From contig NZ_BOPH01000001.1 of the NCBI RefSeq assembly GCF_016863655.1, forward strand, positions 124,001-188,000: a stretch of DNA of 64,000 nt, read 5' to 3'. Source of the DNA: Virgisporangium ochraceum. Lineage in GTDB: Bacteria > Actinomycetota > Actinomycetes > Mycobacteriales > Micromonosporaceae. Positions 33,353 through 43,835 of the stretch are shown in pieces (the stretch's first letter is position 1; the number at the start of each line of letters is the position of its first letter). Position numbers and translations under genes: made by a program. Below the pieces are notes generated by a model. It was given only the letters and a program-made list of their open reading frames with translations, made no database searches and was not told where the DNA came from.

Positions 33353-34467
33353 TTGTTGGTCTGGAGGCAGAGCACCGTGCCGGGGTCGCCTTCGCGGCCC
33401 TCCCAGTAGATGACCTCCGCACCCTGGAACTGGCGGCACAGCTCCTCGTTGGCCTCGCCCTGCGTCTTGTCCTCGACCTTGCCGACGACCTTGTAGCGGG
33501 CGTCGCCGTCGGAGCACTCGACGACCTCGAGGTCGGTCTCCTGGAACCGCTCGGAGTTCCGGTCGATCGACTTGCCGCTGAGGCAGTCACCGACCTTGGC
33601 GTCGGCCGCGCCACCGCCGGACAGCGACATCACACCCCAGACCACGCCGCCGAGGCAGAGCAGCAGGAGCACCGCACCGGCGACCGCCAGGATGATCTTG
33701 GTCTTGCCGCCACCCCGGCCGGGCGGCGTCATCGGCGGCAGCGGAGACCCGGGGGCGGCGCCGAACGCGTGCTGCTGGTTCGGGTCGTAGCCGGGCTGGC
33801 CGAAGCCGGTCGGCGGCTGGTTCGGGTCGTAGCCCGGCTGGCCGGGTTGCCCGGGCTGCCCCGGCTGGCCGAAGCCGGTCGGTGGCTGGTTCGGGTCGTA
33901 GCCCGGCTGGCCCGGTGGTGGGAACGCCCCGGTGGTGGGCGACTGGTAGGCCCCCGCTCCGGACGCCGGCGCGGGGAACCCGCCCGTCTGCGGGGCCTGG
34001 TAGGCGCCCGCGCCCGAGGTCGGCGGCGGGAAGCCACCCGTCGCCGGCGGGAACCCCCCGCTGGGGGTCGGCGGACCCGACGTAGGTGGCGGGAACCCAC
34101 CGGGCGGCGGCGGATACCCACCCGCGGCACCGGACGTGGGCGGCGGGTACCCACCGGCGGCACCAGACGTGGGCGGCGGGAAGCCACCCGCGGCGCCCGA
34201 CGTCGGTGGCGGGAAGCCACCGGCGGCGCCGGACGTGGGCGGCGGGAAACCGGGCGCGCCCGACGCCGGCGGCGGGAAGCCACCGGGTGCGCCGGACGTC
34301 GGCGGCGGGAAGCCCGCGCCCGCGCCCGAGGTGGGCGGCGGGAACTGGCCGCCCGCTGGTGGCGGCTGAGGCGGAGGCGGGGGGTACCCTCCACCGCCGG
34401 CCGGGGGCGGTTGGTAAGGCGGCTGGTTGGAACCGTCGCCGTACGGCGGTGGGTGCTGGTCAGACAC
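33349..34467 (-). CDS. Proline-rich repeat membrane protein with LppU/SCO3897-like extracellular domain
   Basis: The protein has 372 residues. Residues 1-245 are a cytoplasmic low-complexity region built from about eight GGFPPPTSGA units and several QPGYDPNQPPTGFG units. One transmembrane helix at about 260-285 (IILAVAGAVLLLLCLGGVVWG) follows. The C-terminal domain of about 85 residues has four cysteines (KVGDCLSG, VVECSDG, ELCRQF, VLCLQT) and resembles the LppU/SCO3897 group. The GTG at 34465-34467 follows GGAGGA. The Pro-rich arm could bind cytoskeletal or SH3-like partners, but this is a guess. Confidence 0.82.
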   Translation of the reverse strand: MSDQHPPPYGDGSNQPPYQPPPAGGGGYPPPPPQPPPAGGQFPPPTSGAGAGFPPPTSGAPGGFPPPASGAPGFPPPTSGAAGGFPPPTSGAAGGFPPPTSGAAGGYPPPTSGAAGGYPPPPGGFPPPTSGPPTPSGGFPPATGGFPPPTSGAGAYQAPQTGGFPAPASGAGAYQSPTTGAFPPPGQPGYDPNQPPTGFGQPGQPGQPGQPGYDPNQPPTGFGQPGYDPNQQHAFGAAPGSPLPPMTPPGRGGGKTKIILAVAGAVLLLLCLGGVVWGVMSLSGGGAADAKVGDCLSGKSIDRNSERFQETDLEVVECSDGDARYKVVGKVEDKTQGEANEELCRQFQGAEVIYWEGREGDPGTVLCLQTNK

Positions 34468-34562
34468 GAGTCCTCCGACAAGTATCACTGTGATCAGTAC
34501 TCACCGTAGCGCCACAGCCCCTCGATCGCTGTACCGGCACACGTGATCGGACCCTTCACTGG

Positions 34563-34589
34563 CTCGACACGGCCCGTTACGGTGTCGAG
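34563..34589. promoter_or_regulatory. 8-bp inverted repeat directly before the GTG of the next gene
   Basis: CTCGACAC and GTGTCGAG are separated by eleven bases and the second arm touches the start codon at 34590. It may form a leader hairpin or an operator. A second small dyad, ATCACTGTGAT, is at 34484-34494 in the same intergenic region. Confidence 0.35.
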
Positions 34590-35012
34590 GTGTTCGACCT
34601 GCTGCAACGCCTCACCAAGGCGCCCGGCCTGTACCGCGGCCGGGGAGACGGCATGGAGAGCGGGCCGTTCATCGCCCGCATCCAGGTGACGCCGATCGTC
34701 CGCGGCCGCGCCGTGGTGCTCGACTACGAGGCTTTCAGCGACTCGCACGGGCTGCAGCACGTCGAGCACACGGTGCTCACCGCCGGCGAGGGTGGCCGGC
34801 TGGAACTGCACGTCGCCTGCCTGGAACTGCCCGGGGTGGTGCGGTTCCTGGAGGTGCGGCCGGGGGTCTTCTCCGCCTACGACGGCCCGATGCCGGCCAA
34901 GATCCTCATGACCATTCCGTCGGAGGCCTCGCTCACCTACGGCTGGTGGTGGTCACGCGACGACGCCGAGCCGCGCGAGCAGAGCCGCGCCGAAGTGCGC
35001 CGCACCGCCTGA
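34590..35012 (+). CDS. Hypothetical DUF1579-like protein
   Basis: The 140-residue soluble protein is predicted mostly beta (PIVRGRAVVLDYEAF, HTVLTAGEGGRLELHVACLE, SLTYGWWWSRDD). It could be a small lipocalin-like or DUF1579-type barrel, but no signature is decisive. GTG 34590 begins VFDLLQRL and has no separate Shine-Dalgarno, because the preceding inverted repeat occupies that place. It is convergent with the next gene, with a 1-bp gap between the stops. Confidence 0.7.
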   Translation: MFDLLQRLTKAPGLYRGRGDGMESGPFIARIQVTPIVRGRAVVLDYEAFSDSHGLQHVEHTVLTAGEGGRLELHVACLELPGVVRFLEVRPGVFSAYDGPMPAKILMTIPSEASLTYGWWWSRDDAEPREQSRAEVRRTA

Positions 35013-35013
35013 C

Positions 35014-35430
35014 TCAAGCTGCGAATACTCGCAGGATCTCGACCGGCGGCTCGGTGTCGGCCAGGCGCACCGGAACCGGCGGCTGCGCCGGAATCGGCAC
35101 GGCGGCGGCACCCGCACCCATGGGGCGCGGCTTGCGCGGCCTGCTCGGCTTCGTGGAACTGCCGCCGCGGCCCGGGTACACGAACAGGCCGTTGACCGGG
35201 TCGGGCGTCGCGTCGAGCGCGGCGGTGACCACCGGCAGGTCGCGGAACCGCTGCCAGTCGTCGACCTCCCGGAAGCCCAGTTCGAGCAGCACGCCGCCGG
35301 GCAGCACCGTCCACTCCCAGCGCTTGGCGCCGTGGGTGATGGCCGCCTCGAGCAGCGACTCGCCGTAGCCGTCCTTCCAGCGCTGCGCCGGAAGCACGCC
35401 GTCTCGCACCTCGATCGACCACCACTTCAT
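35014..35430 (-). CDS. Hypothetical actinobacterial protein
   Basis: The 138-residue protein is not recognised. The first 90 residues look like a compact alpha/beta domain (MKWWSIEVRDGVLPAQRWKD, WEWTVLPGGVLLELGF, WQRFRDLPVVTAALD), perhaps ferredoxin-like. They are followed by a glycine/proline/basic tail (GRGGSSTKPSRPRKPRP). No membrane segment or catalytic motif is visible. ATG 35428-35430; the gene lies 33 bp downstream of ppx on the same strand. Confidence 0.75.
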   Translation of the reverse strand: MKWWSIEVRDGVLPAQRWKDGYGESLLEAAITHGAKRWEWTVLPGGVLLELGFREVDDWQRFRDLPVVTAALDATPDPVNGLFVYPGRGGSSTKPSRPRKPRPMGAGAAAVPIPAQPPVPVRLADTEPPVEILRVFAA

Positions 35431-35463
35431 GGCATTCGACGGTACGCCCGGTCCTTACCGCCC

Positions 35464-36402
35464 TCAAGCGGTTCCGGCTGCGCTGTAAGCGATACCGTCG
35501 AGAATGTCGTGCTCGCTGGCGATCACCGCCGGCGCGTCGACCTGCTCCATGATCACCTGGAGGATCAGGGCGCCGGCCGCGATCACGTCGGCCCGGCCGG
35601 GGTGCATCACCGGCATCGCCAGGCGCTCGGCCCGCGTGGCGACGAGCAGTTCGGTGGTCACCCGCTCCACGGTGGCGCGGTCGATCCGCGCCTGGTGGAT
35701 GCGCGCCGGTTCGTACGCGTCGAGGCCGAGGGCGAGCGCGGCCACCGTCGTCACCGATCCGGCGAGACCCACGAGCGTGCGTTCGACGCCGTCGCCGGGC
35801 TTCGCGTGGACCGCCGTGAGCGCGCGGTCGACGCTGGCGGTGACATCGGCGCGGGCCGCCGCGACCTCGGATGCTCCGGGCGGGTCGTCGGGCAGGTGGC
35901 GCTCGGTCATGCGCACGCAGCCGATGTCGACGCTGATCGCGTGCTCGACCCGCCGGGAACCGGTGACGAACTCGGTGGAGCCGCCCCCGATGTCCACCAC
36001 CAGGTAAGGGCCCGGTGCGTCGAGCCCGCGTACCGCGCCGGTGAACGACAGCCGCGCCTCCTCGTCACCGCTGATCACCTCCGGCTCGACGCCGAGCGTC
36101 TCCACCACCATGGCCCGGAAGTCGCCGGCGTTCGACGCGTCGCGGCTGGCGCTGGTGGCGACCATCCGCACCCGCTCGGCGCCCGCGTCGCGCAGTTCGG
36201 CCGCGTAGTCGGCCAGGGCCTTGCGGGTGCGCTCGATCGCCGCGGGCGCGAGCCGACCGGTGCGGTCGACCCCCTCACCCAGCCGCACGATCTCCATGCG
36301 CCGGCTGACGTCGGTGAGCCGGCCACCCGCGGTGTCGCCATCGATGTCGGCCACGAGCAGCCGGATCGAGTTGGTGCCACAGTCAATCGCGGCGACCCTC
36401 AC
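35464..36402 (-). CDS. ppx: Exopolyphosphatase / pppGpp phosphatase
   Basis: The 312-residue Ppx/GppA protein hydrolyses terminal phosphate from polyphosphate or pppGpp. It is the short, single-ASKHA-domain type found in actinobacteria. The motifs are AAIDCGTNSIRLLVADID (phosphate 1), VATSASRDA, GDEEARLSF, VVDIGGGSTEF (phosphate 2) and LAGSVTTVAALALG. The GTG at 36400-36402 overlaps the argA stop as GTGA, so the two are coupled. In mycobacteria ppx directly follows DUF501, whereas here argA and an RNA ligase gene lie between. Confidence 0.93.
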   Translation of the reverse strand: MRVAAIDCGTNSIRLLVADIDGDTAGGRLTDVSRRMEIVRLGEGVDRTGRLAPAAIERTRKALADYAAELRDAGAERVRMVATSASRDASNAGDFRAMVVETLGVEPEVISGDEEARLSFTGAVRGLDAPGPYLVVDIGGGSTEFVTGSRRVEHAISVDIGCVRMTERHLPDDPPGASEVAAARADVTASVDRALTAVHAKPGDGVERTLVGLAGSVTTVAALALGLDAYEPARIHQARIDRATVERVTTELLVATRAERLAMPVMHPGRADVIAAGALILQVIMEQVDAPAVIASEHDILDGIAYSAAGTA

Positions 36403-36911
36403 CTGTCCTCCAGATGCAGCAGCATGCGCGTGTTGCCCAGGGTGTTGGGCTTGACCCGTTCGAGGTCGAGGAACTCGGCGACACCTTCGTCGTAGGAGCG
36501 CAGGAGCTCCTCGAACACCTGGTGGGTCACCGGCGTCCCGTCGATCGGTTCGAACCCGAAGGAGCCGAAGAACGCCGTTTCGAACGTGAGGCAGAACACC
36601 CGTCGCACGCCCAGCTCCCGGGCCGCGTCGACCAGGTCGCTGACCAGGCGGTGGCCGACCTTCTGGCCCCGGCACTCCGGGTCGACCGCGACCGTGCGGA
36701 TCTCCGCGAGGTCCTCCCACATGACGTGCAGCGCGCCGCACCCGACGATCGCGCCGTCGGAGATGCGCTCGGCGACGCGGAACTCCTGCACGTCCTCGTA
36801 CAGCGCGACGGTCGCCTTCGACAGCATGATTCCCGGCTGCGCGTAGGTGTCGACCAGCCGCCGGACCGCTCTTATGTCCCGGGTCCTGGCCCGCCGGACG
36901 ATGACCTCCAC
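36399..36911 (-). CDS. argA: GNAT acetyltransferase, ArgA-like amino-acid N-acetyltransferase
   Basis: The 170-residue GNAT protein has the acetyl-CoA binding segment IRTVAVDPECRGQKVGHRLVSDLV (R/Q-x-x-G-x-G/A form) and the C-terminal FCLTFETAFFGSFGFEPID. This closely resembles mycobacterial ArgA (Rv2747 type), which makes N-acetylglutamate for arginine synthesis. The role is inferred from that similarity, and other arg genes are absent here. The start is GTG 36909-36911, divergent from the RNA ligase with only 24 bp between. Confidence 0.82.
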   Translation of the reverse strand: MEVIVRRARTRDIRAVRRLVDTYAQPGIMLSKATVALYEDVQEFRVAERISDGAIVGCGALHVMWEDLAEIRTVAVDPECRGQKVGHRLVSDLVDAARELGVRRVFCLTFETAFFGSFGFEPIDGTPVTHQVFEELLRSYDEGVAEFLDLERVKPNTLGNTRMLLHLEDR

Positions 36912-36935
36912 GCCGCCTAGCGTAGATCGCGCACC

Positions 36936-37886
36936 ATGGCCTCCGTGGAGCACATCAGCTACCCCAGGATCACCACCGGTGGGTCCGCCGTCGGCGGCTC
37001 CTCCGGTGGCGACTGGATCGCGACCGAGAAGATCCACGGCGGTCAGCTCGTTCTCGGGTACGACGGCGGCGCCCTGCACGTGGGGAAGCGCAAGGCGTGG
37101 TTGCGGCCCGACGAGGCGTTCTTCGGGTGGCAACTGCTCCGGGACCGGTTCCAGGTGGCAGTGGAGGCCGCGCTGACCCGGTGCGGCGGCGAGGTGCGGA
37201 TCTTCGGCGAGCTGTACGGCGGCGCCTACCCGCACCCCGACGTGCCGGCCGCGCCCGGCATGGCACCCGTGCAGACCGGGGTGTGGTACTCCCCCACGGT
37301 CCGGTACGCGCTGTTCGACGTGCTCGGCGGCGACGGCCGGTTCCTGCCGTACGCCGAGGTGGCCGCGGTCGCCACCGCCGCCGGGCTCGACGTGGTGCCG
37401 CTGCTCGCCCGGGGCAGCCGCACCTCGGTCGACGCGGTGCCGGTCCGGTTCCCCACGCGGGTGCCGCAGGTGCTCGGGCTGCCCGAGCTGGCCGGCAACC
37501 TCGCCGAGGGCGTCGTCCTGCGTCCCGACGGCCCGATGACCCCGGCCGAGCGTCCGGTACGCAAGCTCAAGATCGCCGAGTTCGACGAGCGGCGCTTCAG
37601 CGAGAGCCGCAAGTGGGACCCGTGGCTGCACCTGAGCCCGGCGGAGCTCCGCGAGATCGCGACGACGATGGTCAACGGGCCGCGGCTGGCGAGCGCCCGT
37701 TCCAAGGTCGGCCCGGACGCCGGCGACGACCTGCTCGACGAGGTGACCCTCGACGTGATGATCGACCTGGCCGAGGCGTTCCCGGCGGCCGTGGGCGCCC
37801 TCAGCTCCACCGACGAGGCGGCGCTGCAGGCCCACATCCGCTCACACGCAGGGGCCCTCGGCCCACCACTCGCCGACGAGCGCTAG
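36936..37886 (+). CDS. Rnl2-type RNA ligase family protein
   Basis: The 316-residue protein has the nucleotidyltransferase motifs of T4 Rnl2-like ligases. Motif I with the adenylated lysine is E31-K32-I-H-G-G, and motif III is R-I-F-G-E92-L-Y-G. Motif IV is E191-G-V-V-L-R-P, and motif V is R-K210-L-K212-I. The C-terminal 100 residues are helical, as in ligase domains that close over the nick. It should join 3'-OH and 5'-phosphate RNA ends using ATP; the natural substrate is unknown. ATG 36936 lacks a clear ribosome site. The 3' end overlaps the convergent DUF501 gene by 45 bp. No repair-partner kinase or phosphatase is adjacent. Confidence 0.85.
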   Translation: MASVEHISYPRITTGGSAVGGSSGGDWIATEKIHGGQLVLGYDGGALHVGKRKAWLRPDEAFFGWQLLRDRFQVAVEAALTRCGGEVRIFGELYGGAYPHPDVPAAPGMAPVQTGVWYSPTVRYALFDVLGGDGRFLPYAEVAAVATAAGLDVVPLLARGSRTSVDAVPVRFPTRVPQVLGLPELAGNLAEGVVLRPDGPMTPAERPVRKLKIAEFDERRFSESRKWDPWLHLSPAELREIATTMVNGPRLASARSKVGPDAGDDLLDEVTLDVMIDLAEAFPAAVGALSSTDEAALQAHIRSHAGALGPPLADER

Positions 37887-38354
37887 CGTCTCGTCGCCGA
37901 TCGGGTTGATGCCCGGCCCGACCGCCAGCCGGTGCCCGAGGTGCACGTGCAGGCACTTCACCCGGATCGGCATGCCACCGGCGGACACGCCCTCGATCTC
38001 CGGCACGTGACCGGCGGCCTCCCGGCGGGCCAGGTAGTCCTTGTGCGCCCCGGCGTAGTGCTCGGCCAGCTCGGCGTCTTCGGCCAGACGGGCGTTCTGC
38101 TCCTTCATCATGCCGCCCGACTCCAGGCGGCTGCACTCCGCCACCGCGCGCGGGCAGGTGAGGTAGTAGAGCGTCGGGAACGGGGTGCCGTCGGGAAGGC
38201 GCGGCGTCGTCTCCACCACGGTGGGACGGCCGCAGGGGCAGCGGTGCGCCACGAAGCGCGTGCCCCGCGGGGTGCGGCCGAGTTGGGCGGCCACCGCGTC
38301 GAGGTCGGCCTGGGTCGCGGGATCCCGCACCGGGTTCCCAGGGTCGACGGTCAC
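37842..38354 (-). CDS. DUF501 protein
   Basis: The 170-residue protein has the DUF501 pattern: a CPCGRPTVVETTPRLPDGTPFPTLYYLTCP segment with clustered cysteines and histidine that may bind metal. This is followed by SRLESGGMMKE and the late IRVKCLHVHLGHRLAVGPGINPIGDE. The GTG at 38352-38354 overlaps the divIC-like stop as GTGA. Position between divIC and ppx is conserved in actinobacteria. The function is unknown, though the neighbourhood hints at cell envelope or division. The last 45 bp overlap the RNA ligase gene. Confidence 0.93.
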   Translation of the reverse strand: MTVDPGNPVRDPATQADLDAVAAQLGRTPRGTRFVAHRCPCGRPTVVETTPRLPDGTPFPTLYYLTCPRAVAECSRLESGGMMKEQNARLAEDAELAEHYAGAHKDYLARREAAGHVPEIEGVSAGGMPIRVKCLHVHLGHRLAVGPGINPIGDETLALVGEWWAEGPCV

Positions 38355-39010
38355 CCGTTCGCCACCTCGACGCTCGACCACAGCTTCTTGTACCAGGGGT
38401 CGCCCGCGGCCGGGTCGGGCTGCGTCGTCGGGGTGGCGCCGGCCGCGACCGCGTCGGGCAGCGGCACGATCGAGATCTCGCCCGGCAGCACGTACTGCAG
38501 TTCCTTCTTGGCCTTGGCCTTCACGAACTCGGGGTCGTCCCACTTGGCCCGCTCGTCGGCCAGGCCAGCGATGCGCTCCCGCTGCTCGCGCTGCTGCTGT
38601 TCGAGCCCGGCGATCTCGGCCTGCTGGGCCAGGTAGACCCGCACCGGATACGCGTACGCCAGCAGCAGCCCGACCAGCACCATCCCGAGCACCGCGGCCC
38701 GGCCGGTGAACCGGCGCGGCTGCGGTGCCCGGGTACGCGTGGCAGCGGTGCCCGTGTTGGGCCGGCGCACCCCGGCCGGCCGGCTCGCCGCCGTCGGCCG
38801 TCCCCGCTGAACGGGCCGGGCCGACGACGCGGAGCGGTTCGGGTCCAACCGGATGGTCTTGCCGGTACGGCCCGGCTCCGACCGCGGGACACGGCTCGGC
38901 TCGGACCTGGCGGCCCGGCGCCCAACGGCGCCGCGACCGCTGCTCTGCCCACGGCTACCCTGCCCGCCGCGGCGGGGCGGCGGTGCCGCTCCACCGCGAC
39001 TGGCTGGCAT
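38351..39010 (-). CDS. FtsB/DivIC-family septum formation protein
   Basis: The 219-residue protein has a long basic, disordered cytoplasmic N-terminus (about 1-100, rich in Arg, Ser, Pro and Gly). One transmembrane helix at about 105-122 (AAVLGMVLVGLLLAYAYPV) is followed by a coiled coil (LAQQAEIAGLEQQQREQRERIAGLADERAKW). It ends with the DivIC-type DPEFVKAKAKKELQYVLPGE motif and a variable C-terminal tail. Such proteins bridge the divisome FtsL/FtsQ complex. Placement between eno and DUF501 is conserved. ATG 39008-39010 lies 23 bp after eno, so it is probably cotranscribed. Confidence 0.9.
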   Translation of the reverse strand: MPASRGGAAPPPRRGGQGSRGQSSGRGAVGRRAARSEPSRVPRSEPGRTGKTIRLDPNRSASSARPVQRGRPTAASRPAGVRRPNTGTAATRTRAPQPRRFTGRAAVLGMVLVGLLLAYAYPVRVYLAQQAEIAGLEQQQREQRERIAGLADERAKWDDPEFVKAKAKKELQYVLPGEISIVPLPDAVAAGATPTTQPDPAAGDPWYKKLWSSVEVANG

Positions 39011-39033
39011 CAGAACCCCCTGAACGTGAAACG

Positions 39034-41128
<2,095 letters not shown>

Positions 41129-41132
<4 letters not shown>

Positions 41133-42748
41133 ATCCCGAGCAGCGTCCTGAGGTGGCGCGGCGGCGGTGACGCGTGCGACAGCATCGCGTCGTGCCAGTC
41201 GCGGAGCGGGGTGCCGGCCGGGCGGGCGCGGGCGATCGCGGCCACCTCCGTGTAGCCCACAAAGTACGTCGACAGCTGGGTCGAGGTCAGCAGCACCCGC
41301 CGCCACTTGCCGACGGCCTCGCCCTCCTCCTGGAAGCCGCTGTCGCGCATCAGCGCGAGCGCCTCGTCGCGGGTCATGCCGTCGCAGTGCACGGCCTGGT
41401 CGAGGATCGCGTTGATCGTCATGCGCAGCTGCATCTTCAGCTGCTGCAGCCGCACCTCGCGGCCGCCGTAGCCGTGCTCGGCCATCAGCTCCTCGGCGTA
41501 GGTGGCCCAGCCCTCGACGAACGACCCCGACCGCGACACCGCCCGGATCTTCTTCGACCCGGTGGCCCGGCGGGCGTGCGCCAGCTGCAGGAAATGCCCC
41601 GGCATCGCCTCGTGGACGGTGAGGTTGCGCACCATCTGGTTGTTGTACTCGCGGTAGAACGACTCGACCCGCTCCGCCGACCAGGTCGACGGCGTCGGCG
41701 AGATGCAGTAGTAGGTGGGCACGTCGGCGGTCTCCAGCAGCCCCGGCGGGTCGCAGTAGGCGATCGCCACCCCGCGCGCGAACTCGGGCATCTCCCGGAT
41801 CTCGCACGGGTCGTCGACCAGCGACATCAGCTCGAACTGGTCGACGAACGCGGTTGCCTCGGTGAGCGCCACGCGGGCCAGCTCGACGATCGTGTCGTTG
41901 GTGGGCCGGTCGGCGGCGGCCCGGGCCATCGCGGCGCGCACCGCGTCGTCGGTCGGCCGGCCACCGGTGATGGCGGCGGCCGTCTCGCGGATCTCCTCCA
42001 GCACCCGCGACAGGTTGGTGGTGGCCGCGGCCTCGATCTGGGCGGCGGTGAGGTCGGTGTCGAGCGTGTGCCAGAGCCGCGCCTCGTACAGGCGGCGGCC
42101 GAGGCGCGGGTCACGGCCGTCGCCGGCGGTCTCCAGCTTCGACCGGAGCCAGTCGCTGAACTCGTCGAGCGCGGCGATCGCGGCCTCCTGCGCGGGCGCC
42201 ACCGTGCCGCGCTGCGCCGGCGCCTCGCCGAGCATCCGGTCGACCTCGCGGCGTACCAGGCCGGCGACGCCGGTGAACTGGTCGATCGCGGTCTCCAGGT
42301 GCACGCGCGGACAGTCGACGAGCACCTCGCGGGCGGTGGCCAGCGCGTCGGGGATGGCACGCAGCCGGCCGGCGAGGGGCTCCAACCGCTCGGCGACCGG
42401 CGCGAACGGGCGCTCGATCAGGTGGTGCAGCAGGGAACCCGGGTTGTGGTACAGCGGGTTCCACTCGTGCTCGCGCACCTCGGTGAGCTCGAACAGTGTG
42501 CGCTCGACCCGGGCCAGCAGCACGGTGCAGTCGACGGCGTCGGCCGGCGGCAGCGCGTCGGTGTCGACCTGCGACAGCGCGTCGGCAGCCTCGCGCAGGA
42601 TCGACACGTGCGCCGCGACCGAGTCGGGTGACCAGTCGGGCAGGCAGTCGTCGTAGGTGTGGTCGCCGGCGGTCTGCGCGAGGGCCGGGCTCTCACCGAG
42701 CATCGCGTCGACGATGCGCTCGGCGCTACTGAGGAACTGCTGCCGCAT
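41129..42748 (-). CDS. DUF885 family protein (metallopeptidase-like)
   Basis: The 539-residue cytosolic protein is mostly helical, as is typical for DUF885. The zinc-type motif H379-E-A-M-P-G-H385 sits late in the chain, followed by SGSFVEGWATYAEELMAEHGYGG, whose GWATYAE is another family hallmark. This HExxxGH spacing suggests a zinc peptidase, although activity is rarely shown for the family. There is no signal peptide. ATG 42746-42748. Confidence 0.93.
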
Positions 42749-42848
42749 GCAGAGAACCTACCCGGAGTTGACCTCCCGCCGATTGGTCCACATTCCCCGC
42801 ACGTTTCTGGACCACTGAATAGAACCGCAGCGGACCTACGGTCATCGC

Positions 42849-43835
42849 ATGTCACAGAGATCCGGCGTCCTCCAGTGCATATTCGCCATGACGATCCTCG
42901 GTGCGTCGGTGCCCGTGTCGCGCCTCGTGCTCGACTACCCCGACCTCACCGGCCAGGCCGCCCGCTACACGATCGCGGGGCTGGTGCTCCTCGCGGTCCT
43001 CCGCATACGGAACCTGCCCCCGGTGCGACTTTCGCTATCGGACGGCGTGCGCCTGCTCGCCCTTGCCCTCACCGGCCTGGTGCTGTTCAACGTGCTGCTG
43101 CTCACCGCGCTGCGGCACGCCGACGCGGCGGTGGTCGGCACGGTGGTCGGCGGCACGCCGCTGGTGCTCGCCCTGCTGGGTCCCCTGATGCGCCGCCAAC
43201 GGCCGGGCGGCATGTTGCTGCTCGCCGCGCTCGTGGTGATCGTCGGTGGTGCCCTGGTGCACGGCGGCGGCTCGGCCGACCCCGTCGGGCTCGCCGCCGC
43301 GCTCGGCACGCTCGCCGGCGAGGTGCTGTTCTCCCTGCTCGCCGTGCCGCTGCTGCCGCGGCTCGGCCCGCTGCGGGTCTCGGCGTACTCGTGCGTGCTC
43401 GCCGTACCGATGCTCGGCGTGGCGCTGGTCGCGACCGGCGAGCCGGCCCGGTGGCGGCTGCCGACCGGCGCCGAGACCGCCGGCTACCTCTACCTCGGCG
43501 CGCTGCTGACCGTGGTCGCGTTCCTGGCCTGGTACGGCGGGCTGGGCCGGCTCGGACCCGAGCGGGCCGGCCTGTTCGTCGGGCTGCTGCCGCCGGTGTC
43601 GCTGGCGGTCACCGCGCTACTGGACCTGGAGCGTCCCGCCACCGTCCAGATCGTCGGCGTCCTCGTCGTCGCCGCCGGGCTCGTGCTGGGGTTGCGCAGC
43701 CCGCTCGGCGGCCCGGATCCGGTTCATGTGGTCGAGGACGGTGACTCGCAGCGCGGCCTCCGGGTCGAGCCCGCTGCGCACCGCGTCGGCGACCTGGCGC
43801 AGCAGCGACCCGCCCAGGTCGGTGTCGGTGGGTAG
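42849..43835 (+). CDS. EamA/DMT-family transporter with an extended C-terminus
   Basis: The 328-residue protein has about ten hydrophobic segments arranged as two EamA repeats, typical of drug/metabolite exporters. The substrate is unknown. The hydrophobic part ends near residue 280 (VGVLVVAAGLVLGLRSPL), and the last 40 or so residues are hydrophilic and lie antisense to mazG. The real C-terminus may be that extension, because no earlier stop exists in frame. ATG 42849 is 100 bp from the divergent DUF885 gene. Confidence 0.9.
   Translation: MSQRSGVLQCIFAMTILGASVPVSRLVLDYPDLTGQAARYTIAGLVLLAVLRIRNLPPVRLSLSDGVRLLALALTGLVLFNVLLLTALRHADAAVVGTVVGGTPLVLALLGPLMRRQRPGGMLLLAALVVIVGGALVHGGGSADPVGLAAALGTLAGEVLFSLLAVPLLPRLGPLRVSAYSCVLAVPMLGVALVATGEPARWRLPTGAETAGYLYLGALLTVVAFLAWYGGLGRLGPERAGLFVGLLPPVSLAVTALLDLERPATVQIVGVLVVAAGLVLGLRSPLGGPDPVHVVEDGDSQRGLRVEPAAHRVGDLAQQRPAQVGVGG

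Noticed and set aside
34086..34345. Regularly spaced DNA repeats of about 30-36 bp that look like a CRISPR array
   Set aside because: They encode the in-frame GGFPPPTSGA repeats of the proline-rich membrane protein; the spacing is a multiple of three and the sequence is coding.
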